Positions 7,301-15,659 of a stretch of DNA of 38,301 nt are shown in pieces. The stretch is taken from the IMG/VR virus record IMGVR_UViG_3300042889_000741, positions 1 through 38,301 of that record; one strand, written 5' to 3'. Below the pieces are notes generated by a model, which did no database searches, was not told where the DNA came from, and saw only the letters and a program-made list of their open reading frames with translations. The position numbers were made by a program, and so were the translations under genes. The first letter of the stretch is position 1. The number at the start of each line of letters is the position of its first letter. The stretch comes from a virus.

Positions 7301-8422
7301 ATGGAAAAATTCGACTTTATTACTAACTATTCCAAATCTAAGAAAACGGCTAAAATGTCGATTCGTAGACCTATTGCTACTAATGTAGTGGATGGGATTA
7401 ACGGCGATATCTTTGCAAAAGAAATGGAGTATTTAGCCGAAATAGGAATTGATAATGTTATTATTGATATTAATAGCGTTGGCGGTTCAATAAAGGAGGG
7501 TTTTAGCATATTTTCAGCTATTAAAGACGCTCCATTTCATACTACTACAAGAGTTGTAGGGATTGCGGCTAGTATGGCGGGGATTATTTCACAAGCGGGG
7601 GACAAACGTATCATTTTGGACTATGGAATATTCCATGCACACGGGCCACAAGTTCCCAAAGGCGCTAAAGTAGATGCTGAATTGTTAAACATCATGCTAG
7701 GTAGCCTTAAAACAATGATTAGCACAAAATCGGGGTTACCAGAGGAAGAAATAAGCGCAATGTTAGGAACTGAAACCGTCTTAACTGCTTTAGAGGCAAA
7801 AGAAAAGGGATTCTTTGACGAAATAGAAGTAAGCAAAGGGGTGAAGCCTGTAATTAATATGAGTAACAACGTTGAAGCCTTATTTGAGGCTGTAAACACA
7901 TTTATAAACAAATCTAACAAAATGGAAAAAATCAGCACATTTTTAGCGCTTGAAAATTCGAGCGAAGAAACTGTTTTGAGCGCCGTTACGGAACTTAAAG
8001 CAAAGGCAGATAAAGTAGAGGGTTTAGAATCCGACATTACTGCAAAACAAACAGAAATCGAAGCTTTAACGGCTAAGGTTGCAGAAGTTGAAACATTAAC
8101 AGCTACTATTTTAGAGTTAAAAACTAAAGCGGCTACAATGTTAGTAGAAAATGCAATCAAAGCGGGTAAAATTTCGGAGGCTTCAAAAGAATCTTGGATT
8201 GAACAAGCTTCAAACGATTTTGAAAAAACAAACGATTTAATCGGTTCTATTTCAAGTGTTGTTGCAGCTAAGAAAATCACTTTTGAAACACCAATTAACG
8301 AAACTCGTAAAGATTGGGACTTTAAAACTTGGGGCGAAAAAGACGCTAAAGGTTTAGAGAAATTAAAAAACGAAAATCCAGAGCAATTTAACAAATTATT
8401 AAACAATTATTTAAACGCATAA
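7301..8422 (+). CDS. ClpP-like prohead protease with fused scaffold domain
   Basis: Residues up to about 190 form a ClpP/SppA-type serine protease. The segment NVIIDINSVGGSIKEGFSI leads to the nucleophile Ser91 in GIAASMAG, followed by the candidate catalytic histidine (His112 or His114) in GIFHAHGP. From about residue 208 (Met at 7922, in NKMEKISTFLALEN) the protein becomes an Ala/Glu/Lys-rich coiled coil that fits an assembly scaffold. The C-terminus, ending in NLLNNYLNA-like residues, would contact the capsid protein. Such fusions are common in phages, and the internal ATG could give scaffold alone. It stands 12 bp before the capsid gene, as expected. Confidence 0.85.
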   Translation: MEKFDFITNYSKSKKTAKMSIRRPIATNVVDGINGDIFAKEMEYLAEIGIDNVIIDINSVGGSIKEGFSIFSAIKDAPFHTTTRVVGIAASMAGIISQAGDKRIILDYGIFHAHGPQVPKGAKVDAELLNIMLGSLKTMISTKSGLPEEEISAMLGTETVLTALEAKEKGFFDEIEVSKGVKPVINMSNNVEALFEAVNTFINKSNKMEKISTFLALENSSEETVLSAVTELKAKADKVEGLESDITAKQTEIEALTAKVAEVETLTATILELKTKAATMLVENAIKAGKISEASKESWIEQASNDFEKTNDLIGSISSVVAAKKITFETPINETRKDWDFKTWGEKDAKGLEKLKNENPEQFNKLLNNYLNA

Positions 8423-8434
8423 AACCTAGAAATC

Positions 8435-9340
8435 ATGGCAGAACAATTAATTAAATTATTTAGCAAGGAATTACAAGAAAACTTGTTTCCAAACAACGAA
8501 TTTTACAAACAATCTAAATTGGATGGTGGTGTAGACGTTAACGCAAAAACTGTTGAAGTTCCACAAGCGGGTTCAACCCCTACGGTAACTAAAAACGTTT
8601 CAGTTTTCCCATTAGTAGCTACTACTAGAACTGACGATGTTAAGTCTTACACAGTAGATTTGTATTCTACCGATCCAATCCACATTCAAGATGTGAACGA
8701 AATGGTAATCAACTATTCTAAGCGTTCAGATGTTATCAAAGACCACGCTAGAACTTTGAATACTAGAATCGCAGACGAAATGGCTTATTCTTGGGCGCCT
8801 ACTGCTGGTGCTAACATTATTGTAACTACTGGTACTGCTGACGCAAGTGCTTTAGCTCCAAGTGCAACAGGAACTAGAAAAGTTATTACTTACGAAGATA
8901 TCGTGAAATTGGCAACAATGTTCGATATTGATGATGTTGATATGGGTGCTAGAAATTTATTAGTAGATACTAGATTGTACGCTCAATTATTAAAAATCAA
9001 CCAATTCGTGAACTTTGATTTCTTTAACAGAAAACCAACAGTTGATGGTCAAATTGGTGAAATCTTAGGGATGAAAGTTTTCAAACGTTCTAAATCAACT
9101 TACTTTGACGTTTCTAACGTTAAAAAAGCTGTTGGTGCTGCGGGTGCTGCAACTGACAACTTAGGTATATTAGCTTGGGCTGACAACGCTGTAAGACGTG
9201 CAGAGGGTAACGTGAAAATGTACGCTGATATGGACAATCCTTTGTATTTAGGTTCTATCTTCAATGCTTCTGTAAGAGCGGGTGCAATGATTGGAAGAAC
9301 AGATTCAAAAGGTGTTTACGCATTAGTTCAAACGGCTTAA
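8435..9340 (+). CDS. Major capsid protein (HK97 fold)
   Basis: The 301-residue protein follows the protease/scaffold gene and is the typical size of a mature-length HK97-fold capsid protein. It begins with a helix (EQLIKLFSKELQENLFPNN) and an E-loop-like region rich in Thr and Val (KTVEVPQAGSTPTVTK). It then has ADEMAYSW for the spine helix, LLVDTRLYAQLL and IGEILGMKVFKRS for the P- and A-domain strands, and a C-terminal segment about GSIFNASVRAGAMIGR. Codons in this gene are notably regular (many GCT, ACT, GGT), as expected for a highly expressed gene. Identification is by position, length and fold pattern. Confidence 0.85.
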   Translation: MAEQLIKLFSKELQENLFPNNEFYKQSKLDGGVDVNAKTVEVPQAGSTPTVTKNVSVFPLVATTRTDDVKSYTVDLYSTDPIHIQDVNEMVINYSKRSDVIKDHARTLNTRIADEMAYSWAPTAGANIIVTTGTADASALAPSATGTRKVITYEDIVKLATMFDIDDVDMGARNLLVDTRLYAQLLKINQFVNFDFFNRKPTVDGQIGEILGMKVFKRSKSTYFDVSNVKKAVGAAGAATDNLGILAWADNAVRRAEGNVKMYADMDNPLYLGSIFNASVRAGAMIGRTDSKGVYALVQTA

Positions 9341-9343
9341 TCC

Positions 9344-9556
9344 ATGAACTACGCAGAAATAGCGAAACAATATCTAGACAGATCGGACGTGGTTTATATC
9401 ACGTCCGACGGTCTAGCGTTTTTCGAGCTTCATTTCGCGACAAGCCATGCACAGAGTAAAGGTTTGGAAGTTCACAAAATAGAAAAGCCAAAAGAAATCG
9501 AAGTTATACCAACGGTTGAAAAACCTATAAAAACTAAAAAAAATGCCAATAAATAA
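9344..9556 (+). CDS. Small conserved protein between capsid and sheath
   Basis: This 70-residue protein starts 3 bp after the capsid stop and overlaps the sheath gene by 14 bp. The N-terminal half looks folded (EIAKQYLDRSDVVYITSDGL, then FFELHFATSHAQSKG). The C-terminal half is a Lys/Pro/Glu tail (EKPIKTKKNANK). The first part encodes a strong RNA hairpin (see 9376). Function unknown; a capsid accessory or connector role is possible from position. Confidence 0.7.
   Translation: MNYAEIAKQYLDRSDVVYITSDGLAFFELHFATSHAQSKGLEVHKIEKPKEIEVIPTVEKPIKTKKNANK
9376..9415 (+). other. Strong RNA hairpin just after the capsid gene
   Basis: TCGGACGTG (9383-9391) pairs perfectly with CACGTCCGA (9400-9408) around an 8-base loop. 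Outside it TAGAC (9376-9380) pairs with GTCTA (9411-9415). It begins about 36 bases after the capsid stop, inside the next gene, and has no T-run, so it is not a plain terminator. It could protect or end capsid mRNA. Confidence 0.6.
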
Positions 9557-10718
9557 ACTAGTATTCAACATTAACACCGCTGGACTCGGTACGCCTTTGG
9601 CTTCCAAAGACCACATTAGCGGGTTGTGTTACTACAACGACACTTTGCCGAGTGGTTTTGGTGTGAATGACAGAATCAAAACTGTTTATTCACTTGCTGA
9701 AGCCGAAGCATTGGGAATCGTAGAGGGTTCAGTTCCTCACGGTGTTGAGTGGTATCACATTAGAGAGTTTTTTCAAAAACAGCCACAAGGCGAACTTTGG
9801 ATTGGTTACTTTGCCGTTCCTGTTGCGACACCTACATTCGTAGATGTTAAAACTATTCAAGATACTGCATTAGGAACAATTCGCCAAATGGGGGTTTACT
9901 TTACCGATGTTGCTTTTGCAACTGCACAAGTAACAGCATTACAAGCGGTAGCAACTACTTTGAAAAGCGAAAATAAACCTTTATCAATCCTTTACGGGGC
10001 AGATGTTTCGGCAATCGCTACTTTAGCTGCATTTCCAACATTAAGAAGCTTAACTGCTCCAAACGTGTCAGTTTGTATCGGTCAAGATGGAAGCGGTAAA
10101 GGAGCTGCATTGTACACTTCTTTAGGTGTTTCAATTACCGATTTAGGAGCGAAATTAGGAGCGGTTTCATTTGCTGCGGTAAATGAATCAATTTCTTATT
10201 ACGAAAAGTTTCCAATGGTAACAGATGGAACTGAATTTGATGTTGCAATGTTCGCAAACGGTTTACAATACAACTTACAGCCAACGGCATCAATTGAAGC
10301 TATCGACGATAAAGGGTATTTGTTTTTGGTGAAAGAGATTGGTTTCTCAAATACTTTTAACAATGACAGTTACACAAGTGTAGCGGTTACAAACGATTTA
10401 GCAACAATCGAAAACAACAGAACAATCGACAAGGCAACTAGAAACCTTAGAACTTTAATTGTTCCAAAATTAGGAAGCCCATTGCGTGTAAATGCAGACG
10501 GTACACTAAGAGAGGACACTATCAAAGTATTTAAGGCTTTAGGAGATACGGCATTGTCAAGTATGGAAGCTTCGGGCGAATTAAGTGCTTATGAAATTAT
10601 CATAAATGCTAATCAAAACGTGGTATCTACTGGACAATTACAAATCACTGTTAAGTTAGTTCCTGTTGGTGTTGCAAGGGAAATAGTTATTAATCTTGGA
10701 TTCGTCCCTAAATTATAA
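9543..10718 (+). CDS. Tail sheath-like protein (DUF2586)
   Basis: The 391-residue protein fits the DUF2586 sheath-like group of Bacteroidetes phages. These proteins form the contractile outer tail layer. It has N-terminal strands (KLVFNINTAGLGTPLAS), a central alternating alpha/beta domain (KPLSILYGADVSAIATLAAF, VSVCIGQDGSGKGAALYTSL) and a C-terminal region with NRTIDKATRNLRTLIVPKL and VSTGQLQITVKLVPVGVA, comparable to the sheath's conserved C-terminal domain. The 'GSGKG' is not in a P-loop context. The tube gene follows after 3 bp, as in other contractile tails. Confidence 0.75.
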   Translation: MPINKLVFNINTAGLGTPLASKDHISGLCYYNDTLPSGFGVNDRIKTVYSLAEAEALGIVEGSVPHGVEWYHIREFFQKQPQGELWIGYFAVPVATPTFVDVKTIQDTALGTIRQMGVYFTDVAFATAQVTALQAVATTLKSENKPLSILYGADVSAIATLAAFPTLRSLTAPNVSVCIGQDGSGKGAALYTSLGVSITDLGAKLGAVSFAAVNESISYYEKFPMVTDGTEFDVAMFANGLQYNLQPTASIEAIDDKGYLFLVKEIGFSNTFNNDSYTSVAVTNDLATIENNRTIDKATRNLRTLIVPKLGSPLRVNADGTLREDTIKVFKALGDTALSSMEASGELSAYEIIINANQNVVSTGQLQITVKLVPVGVAREIVINLGFVPKL

Positions 10719-10721
10719 GAC

Positions 10722-11150
10722 ATGGCAGACTTTACACCATTAGTAAACGGACAAGCGTACGCATACGCAGACATTACCGTTACAATCCTTAATACACCTA
10801 TTGCGGGTATTACGGATATTAAATACAATGATATGCAAGAAATAACTGAAAACTTTGGAAGTGGTAAATTTCCAACGTCAAGGGGTTTCGGAACTATCAA
10901 ATCGGAGGCTACTTTAACGATTGACAGAGCGGAATTAAACGCTTTGTTAAAAGCTGCTCCATCAAATAGACTTCAGAACATTGGAGAATTTGACATTACT
11001 GTATCTTATGTTCCGGCGGGTTCGCCTCCTGTAACTGACATCATTAAAAATTGTCGATTCAAAAATACGCCAAGTGGCGCGAGTGAGGGCGATAGCAATG
11101 TTGTTGCTGAACTTGAACTTGCGGTTTCACATATCCTTTGGGCGCAATAA
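10722..11150 (+). CDS. Tail tube protein
   Basis: This 142-residue beta-rich protein lies directly after the sheath gene. Residues include YADITVTILNTPIAGITDIKY, then GTIKSEATLTIDRAELNALL and a C-terminal VVAELELAVSHILWAQ, consistent with the tube fold of contractile tails (gp19 type). A terminator 24 bp downstream closes the head/sheath/tube operon. Assignment is from length, strand content and order sheath-tube-chaperone-tape measure. Confidence 0.75.
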   Translation: MADFTPLVNGQAYAYADITVTILNTPIAGITDIKYNDMQEITENFGSGKFPTSRGFGTIKSEATLTIDRAELNALLKAAPSNRLQNIGEFDITVSYVPAGSPPVTDIIKNCRFKNTPSGASEGDSNVVAELELAVSHILWAQ

Positions 11151-11165
11151 AATAGGGTTTAAAAT

Positions 11166-11204
11166 GAAAAAAAAGCATCGCTATTCGTAGTGGTGCTTTT
11201 TTTT
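11166..11204. terminator. Bidirectional terminator hairpin
   Basis: GCATCGCTA (11175-11183), loop TTCG and TAGTGGTGC (11188-11196) form a 9-bp stem with two G-U pairs. It is flanked by eight A before and eight T after, which extend the stem to 17 bp. It ends the sheath/tube operon and could work in both directions. Confidence 0.8.
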
Positions 11205-11205
11205 G

Positions 11206-11213
11206 TATATTTG
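11206..11213 (+). promoter_or_regulatory. Promoter -7 box for tail chaperone genes
   Basis: TATATTTG matches TAnnTTTG and stands 22 bases before the ATG at 11236. A -33-like TTCG (11184-11187) lies 18 bp upstream in the terminator loop. Confidence 0.55.
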
Positions 11214-11235
11214 GGGTTCATTTTAAACAAACTTT

Positions 11236-11544
11236 ATGGAAAATTTAGACGTACAAATTGCAGAATTAAAGAAAAAACACGCCCAACTATTTAGATTGGA
11301 CATTCCAACGGAGGGAGGCGACAAGGTTTTAATCCTTAGAAAATTAGATCGTGTTACCTATTCGGCGGGAATGAAAATTATGGAAAAGGACGAACTACAA
11401 GCGGCAGAAGTTTTTTTGCGCTCCTTAACCGTTGGCGGGGACAACGTGGAGGAAATTATCAAAGACTTTGATGCACTTAGAACGGCATCGCAATTGTTAG
11501 TTGATGTAATCGGGGTTAAAAAGGGAAACGTAGCGAGGTTGTAA
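11236..11544 (+). CDS. Tail assembly chaperone, short form
   Basis: The 102-residue protein lies between the tube and tape measure genes, the fixed place of tail assembly chaperones, which hold the tape measure protein while the tube forms. It is acidic and helical (VQIAELKKKHAQLFRL, AAEVFLRSLTVGGDNVEEII). Near its end is the heptamer A AAG GGA (11520-11526), followed by a -1-frame extension. This is the classical gpG/gpGT arrangement of phage lambda, shared by Mu-like phages. Confidence 0.8.
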   Translation: MENLDVQIAELKKKHAQLFRLDIPTEGGDKVLILRKLDRVTYSAGMKIMEKDELQAAEVFLRSLTVGGDNVEEIIKDFDALRTASQLLVDVIGVKKGNVARL

Positions 11545-11789
11545 GCGTTTTAGAATCGATAAACTTAAATGTAGCAAATCAATTAATAGTTGGTAAGCGT
11601 GAAAGTTTCTACGATTCGCAAATAAACGATTACGACATCGAGAGCAACGAAGCTGACCAATGGGACGCATTAATACGATTCCATTTTAAAGTTGATACTA
11701 CGGGAATGCCAGACGATGAATATTTTAAACTTTGCGCCCAATTAAGATGGGTTATTCGTGAAGAAAACAAAAAGTATCAAGCTAAATAA
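11236..11789 (+). CDS. Tail assembly chaperone, long form by -1 frameshift
   Basis: A -1 slip at AAAGGGA (11520-11526; zero-frame codons AAG GGA become AAA GGG) links the first ORF to an open frame ending in TAA at 11787-11789, giving 184 residues. The added part reads GKRSEVVSVLESINLNVANQ and later DALIRFHFKVDTTG and LCAQLRWVIREENKKY, clearly protein-like. The -1 frame is closed by a TAA at 11517-11519 and has no ATG until far downstream, so it is unlikely to be expressed alone. A 5-bp stem (AAACG with CGTTT, 11526-11549) overlaps the end of the site. The ratio of the two forms normally sets tail assembly. Confidence 0.8.
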
Positions 11790-11796
11790 TTAGACT

Positions 11797-11825
11797 AAAG
11801 GGGCTTTTATAGTCCCTTTTTTTTT
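11797..11825 (+). terminator. Terminator after the chaperone genes
   Basis: AAAGGG (11797-11802) pairs with CCCTTT (11814-11819) across an 11-base loop, followed by a T-run to 11825. The last T is also the first base of the next -7 box. Confidence 0.6.
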
Positions 11826-11832
11826 AACTTTG
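11825..11832 (+). promoter_or_regulatory. Promoter -7 box for tape measure operon
   Basis: TAACTTTG matches TAnnTTTG. Five bases (AATCC) separate it from the ATG at 11838, so the transcript is nearly leaderless, as at 15696 and 37584. Confidence 0.6.
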
Positions 11833-11837
11833 AATCC

Positions 11838-13514
11838 ATGAGTGAAAAAACGGTTTACGTCATTGAATTAAACGACAAGCTTTCGCCTGGTCTTAAAAAG
11901 GCGGCGGCAAATGCTTTAGGTTTAGACAATGCAATCGGAAAGGTAAACAATAGCGGAAATCAAGGCTTTTCAAATCTAAAAAGTTCGGTAATGTCATTAT
12001 TACCAGCTTTAGCCGCAGCGGGTGTTGCGATGAAAGCTTTCCAATTTGCAAGTGAATCGGTAACGGAAGCAAGGAACTTTGAAAGCCTTACAAATGCGGT
12101 AACTTTTGCAAGTGGTTCAATGGAGGAGGGCGCAAAGAACATGGATTTTTTACGCCAACGTTCGGAGTTATTAGGTACTAACTTACTTAGTTCCGTGGAG
12201 GGCTTTAAAACTTTGTCCGCTTCAATGATGGGTTCAAGTTTAGAGGGACAAGCAACAAGAGATATTTTTGATGGGGTACAAGTGGCTGTATCAGCTATGG
12301 GGCTAGATGCTGAAAATGCTAAAGGCACTTTCCTTGCTTTAGGTCAAATAATGGGCAAAGGCAAAGTACAAGCGGAGGAGTTAAGAGGGCAAATAGGGGA
12401 AAGGATTCCAGGCGCATTTAATATTGCGGCACGTGCAATGGGCGTAAGTACTCAAAAGCTTAACAAAATGATGGAGCAAGGGCAATTGATGTCCGAGGAC
12501 TTCCTACCTAAGTTCGCCAATGAATTAAAAAAGACATTTGGAGGGGCATTGCCTAAAAGCGTGAATAGTTCGGCTGCGCAATTCAATCGTTTTAAAAATA
12601 CTATGTTGGAGTTGAAAGTGGAGTTAGGAAATAAATTGATTCCTGTTTTAAATGATTTGATGGGTAAGTTTAAGGAGTTTTGGGGTTTCTTAAAAAACAA
12701 TTCAACTGTTATTTATAATTCTATTGTTAAGCCTTTTTTGGATTTAAAAGATTCAATTATGCCTGTTTTGCAACAAATAGGAGATGCGTTTAGTAATATT
12801 TTTAGTGGTGGAAGTGGTGGTGTTTTTAGTTCGGCAATGAGTTTAATTAGGGAATTATTAATAGGAATAAAAGCAATTTTAGAGCCTATTTTTAAACTTA
12901 TTGGAGATGTTACAAGCGCTTTTTCTGATATGTTTAAAGACGTTAGAAAAAACAGTGAATATACATTTAGACAAAAAACAATAGCAGATCTATCCTATTT
13001 TGCAACAGCGGCAACGGAAATAATAGGAGGGGTAATTGATGTTATGCAAGTTGGTTTTAGTAAGGATATTTTGAATCCTAGTAAAATGGCTGCTGCAACA
13101 AATAGAATATTAAACGCTAAATCAACAGCCCAAGCAGCCGAACAAAATACTTTAGCAGAATTAAAAAAATCAGCAAAAGAGCAAAAGTGGGATGAAATGT
13201 TTGCACGTGGTAAATCGGTAAACGATGAAAGGTTAAAAAGCGCTTTAGCTGGACTTGATTCTGTTTTAAACACAGATGCTAATGGAAGCAAAGGAACATT
13301 AGACGCAAACGGTAAACCTACCAAAATGGCAACATCAACAGTTGATGAAATTAAGAGTGGGCGCCCAATGAATATTTACATCGACATCAACAAGCTTGTT
13401 GAATCTTTTAACGTAACGGCAACAAATATAGACGATATGAATAACAAAGTGAAAGACATGGTGGCTCAAGCTTTAATGAGTGCGGTAAACAACGTTAATT
13501 TAATAGCTAAATAG
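11838..13514 (+). CDS. Tape measure protein
   Basis: The tape measure protein sets tail length and passes through the tube during DNA ejection. The 558 residues contain the typical N-terminal tape-measure domain at about residues 65-230, with FESLTNAVTFASGSMEEG, AFLALGQIMGKGKVQAEEL-like GTFLALGQIMGKGKVQ, GQIGERIPGAFNIAARAMGV and LPKFANELKKTFGG. Hydrophobic segments follow (ELLIGIKAILEPIFKLIGDV, YFATAATEIIGGVIDVMQVG). Five hundred and fifty-eight residues predict a short tail. The gene has its own promoter directly behind the chaperone terminator. Confidence 0.9.
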   Translation: MSEKTVYVIELNDKLSPGLKKAAANALGLDNAIGKVNNSGNQGFSNLKSSVMSLLPALAAAGVAMKAFQFASESVTEARNFESLTNAVTFASGSMEEGAKNMDFLRQRSELLGTNLLSSVEGFKTLSASMMGSSLEGQATRDIFDGVQVAVSAMGLDAENAKGTFLALGQIMGKGKVQAEELRGQIGERIPGAFNIAARAMGVSTQKLNKMMEQGQLMSEDFLPKFANELKKTFGGALPKSVNSSAAQFNRFKNTMLELKVELGNKLIPVLNDLMGKFKEFWGFLKNNSTVIYNSIVKPFLDLKDSIMPVLQQIGDAFSNIFSGGSGGVFSSAMSLIRELLIGIKAILEPIFKLIGDVTSAFSDMFKDVRKNSEYTFRQKTIADLSYFATAATEIIGGVIDVMQVGFSKDILNPSKMAAATNRILNAKSTAQAAEQNTLAELKKSAKEQKWDEMFARGKSVNDERLKSALAGLDSVLNTDANGSKGTLDANGKPTKMATSTVDEIKSGRPMNIYIDINKLVESFNVTATNIDDMNNKVKDMVAQALMSAVNNVNLIAK

Positions 13515-13515
13515 T

Positions 13516-14124
13516 ATGCCTAGCAAATACAACGAACAAGGTAATGTAAATCCACAAATAGTATTACAAGGCTTTGGATTATTGGGAGTAAAAGCCGCTA
13601 GTTATTCAATTCAATTAAAAGATGAAAGTGGCGATAGTTCGTTTAAGCCGTCGGCATACTTTGGGCTTCCTGTGTTTGATGCTTTAGCGTTTAAGCCTAG
13701 TAGCTATAAAGACAAGGACAATAATATAATTGAATACGGTAAAATAGTGAGTGATTTTAAGGTAGATTCTGTTTTATTCGATGTTACTCAACAAAAGCAA
13801 ATTATCAAAACAAACATTCAAGGGGTATCTGGTTCAGTAAAAGAGTATATTTCAAAGGGAGATTATCAAGTAACCATTAGAGGGGTTATTTGCGACCAAA
13901 ATAGTAGTAATTATCCAAGTGAGCAAGTTAATCAATTAAGGGAGTTTTTGGAGGTTGAAACGGCGGTTGAAGTAGTTAGTGCTTTTTTGAATGATGTATT
14001 TAATATTTTCAACTTAGTAATTGAATCGTATAACTTTCCACAAACGGAAGGATTCCAAAATATGCAAAGATTCGAGATTCAAGCAATATCAGACGAACCT
14101 TTAACTTTAACGGTTTTATCTTAA
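13516..14124 (+). CDS. Tail/baseplate protein, DUF6046-like
   Basis: The 202-residue protein begins 1 bp after the tape measure stop and ends 1 bp before the hub gene. Its core reads SGSVKEYISKGDYQVTIRGV, then SEQVNQLREFLEVETAVEVV and FQNMQRFEIQAISDEPLTLT, which resembles DUF6046, a family found at this place in Bacteroidetes contractile phages. It probably forms the tube initiator or binds the hub, as LysM-type tail proteins do elsewhere. The family name is from memory of the pattern and the function is inferred. Confidence 0.6.
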   Translation: MPSKYNEQGNVNPQIVLQGFGLLGVKAASYSIQLKDESGDSSFKPSAYFGLPVFDALAFKPSSYKDKDNNIIEYGKIVSDFKVDSVLFDVTQQKQIIKTNIQGVSGSVKEYISKGDYQVTIRGVICDQNSSNYPSEQVNQLREFLEVETAVEVVSAFLNDVFNIFNLVIESYNFPQTEGFQNMQRFEIQAISDEPLTLTVLS

Positions 14125-14125
14125 A

Positions 14126-15157
14126 ATGGATAGACTAGATTCAAAAGCGGTTATTAGTGGACAAATATTTACCTTTTGTACGGAGGTAAAAATTGAATCG
14201 TCATACGATCACGTAACCGATACCGCCGAAATAATTATACCTAAAAAAATACGCTACATAAAAACGGATGGTAGCGAAGCTAATGCAATAACACGAGGGA
14301 CAAATCCATTGTTTAAGATGGGCGACCCTGTTACGCTTTATGTTGGTTACAATACCGATATTAAACAATGCTTTAGTGGTTACATTTCAACAATTAGGCA
14401 AAAATTTCCATTAAGATTGGAGTCTCAAGATGCAATGTATTTGCTTAAAAAAAAATCTTACACTTTTGAAATTAAGGGCAAAAAGTTAAGCGATTTGCTT
14501 AAAATGATAATCCCTAAGACTATTCCTTACGAAGTAACAGCAGACCAAAACTTAGGACAATTTAGGGTAGTAAATTCAAGTGCCGTTGCAATATTTGATG
14601 AACTACGAAAAAACCACGGTATTTATAGTTGGTTTAGGGATGGTAAATTATATAGTGGGTTTGCTACCGTTCAAAAGCTCCAAAAAGTTCACAGGTTTGA
14701 ATTTGAAACGCCGCAATTAATCGATGGGGACAAATTAGATTATCTGGATGCTGAACAAAGACCGATTAAGATTATTTGCAAAAGTATCGACAAAGAAGAT
14801 AACCAACTAGAATTTTCGGCGGGTGCCGCGGATGGTGAAGTTCGTTCATTTTACTTTAGTAACTTAAATAATAAGGATTTAGAAGATACTGCCAACAGGC
14901 TTTTAAAGGAATATAAATATAGTGGCTACGATGGCTACTTTACAATTTTCGCAACGCCTTTAGTTAATCACGGGGACGTTGTCGAATTGATAAACAAGCG
15001 CATTCCAGAGCAGTCAGGCGGTTATTTAGTAACAAAGGTTGTTACTCGCTACGGGTGGGATATTGGGGGCAAACAGGACGTTTATTTAAAGCAAAAGATT
15101 TACGACCTTATACCGGATGCAAATGGTAATTTTATACAAAAAGATATTACACAATGA
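14126..15157 (+). CDS. Baseplate hub protein (gpD / gp27-like)
   Basis: The 343-residue protein has the shape of the late-control gpD / Mu gp44 / T4 gp27 hub: VTLYVGYNTDIKQCFSGYIS, a segment close to LKMIIPKTIPYEVTADQNLG, the domain around FDELRKNHGIYSWFRDGKLY, and VTPLVNHGDVVELI-like TPLVNHGDVVELINKR with GGYLVTKVVTRYG. The hub carries the spike and closes the tube. The spike gene overlaps its end by 4 bp. Assignment by domain pattern and gene order. Confidence 0.8.
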   Translation: MDRLDSKAVISGQIFTFCTEVKIESSYDHVTDTAEIIIPKKIRYIKTDGSEANAITRGTNPLFKMGDPVTLYVGYNTDIKQCFSGYISTIRQKFPLRLESQDAMYLLKKKSYTFEIKGKKLSDLLKMIIPKTIPYEVTADQNLGQFRVVNSSAVAIFDELRKNHGIYSWFRDGKLYSGFATVQKLQKVHRFEFETPQLIDGDKLDYLDAEQRPIKIICKSIDKEDNQLEFSAGAADGEVRSFYFSNLNNKDLEDTANRLLKEYKYSGYDGYFTIFATPLVNHGDVVELINKRIPEQSGGYLVTKVVTRYGWDIGGKQDVYLKQKIYDLIPDANGNFIQKDITQ

Positions 15158-15654
15158 GCGACGCAAATATAGCCGATTTAATAAAAATCCTTGCTGAAAA
15201 AGGGGACGAAACTTATAGTAAGGTTTGCAAAGTTGTTGCCGTAAATGACACTTTTTGCGATGTTGAACCGATAAACGGAGATGCGCCAATTTCGGACGTT
15301 AAGCTAGTTGGTAGTAAAACAGATACGCCTTTTATATTGATTCCGAAAGTTAACAGCTTAGTGGTTGTAACTTATACAAGTAAATCAACTGCATACATTG
15401 CTTTATTGTCGGAAATTGAAAGCGTAAAAATTCGAGGCGACCAATACGGGGGACTAATAAAAGTTAAAGATTTAGTAGATAAATTAAACGCTTTAGAAAA
15501 TCAAGTAAACGACATTTTAAACGCTTTAAAAGGTATTACCGTTCCATTAGCGCCTAGTGGCACTTATCCATTAGCTCCTAGTTTTGCAACTATTTTAAAT
15601 TTGCAAACAACATCAAAATCCGATATTGAAAACGATAAAGTAAAACACGGCTAA
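15154..15654 (+). CDS. Baseplate spike / gpV-like protein
   Basis: The 166-residue protein overlaps the hub gene by 4 bp (ATGA). The N-terminal part is an OB-like module (YSKVCKVVAVNDTFCDVEPI, FILIPKVNSLVVVTYTSKST), as in Mu gp45 and P2 gpV. The C-terminal part has a helix (LVDKLNALENQVNDILNALK) and a Pro/Ser-rich end. It should form the membrane-piercing tip below the hub. It ends the tape measure-hub-spike operon; 54 bases of control region follow. Confidence 0.75.
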   Translation: MSDANIADLIKILAEKGDETYSKVCKVVAVNDTFCDVEPINGDAPISDVKLVGSKTDTPFILIPKVNSLVVVTYTSKSTAYIALLSEIESVKIRGDQYGGLIKVKDLVDKLNALENQVNDILNALKGITVPLAPSGTYPLAPSFATILNLQTTSKSDIENDKVKHG

Positions 15655-15659
15655 GAAAC

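Noticed and set aside
7191-7388. 65-residue plus-strand ORF over the regulator and protease start
   Set aside because: It crosses the minus-strand gene, operator and promoter and overlaps the protease gene in another frame; its sequence looks random.
7621-8406. 261-residue minus-strand ORF opposite the protease/scaffold gene
   Set aside because: It is Ser/Ala/Phe-rich as expected from the reverse of an Ala/Glu/Lys-rich coiled coil, has no promoter and faces a clear ClpP-like gene.
9543-10718. P-loop ATPase from GSGKG in the sheath protein
   Set aside because: The motif lacks the preceding hydrophobic strand and Walker B, and the protein fits a sheath.
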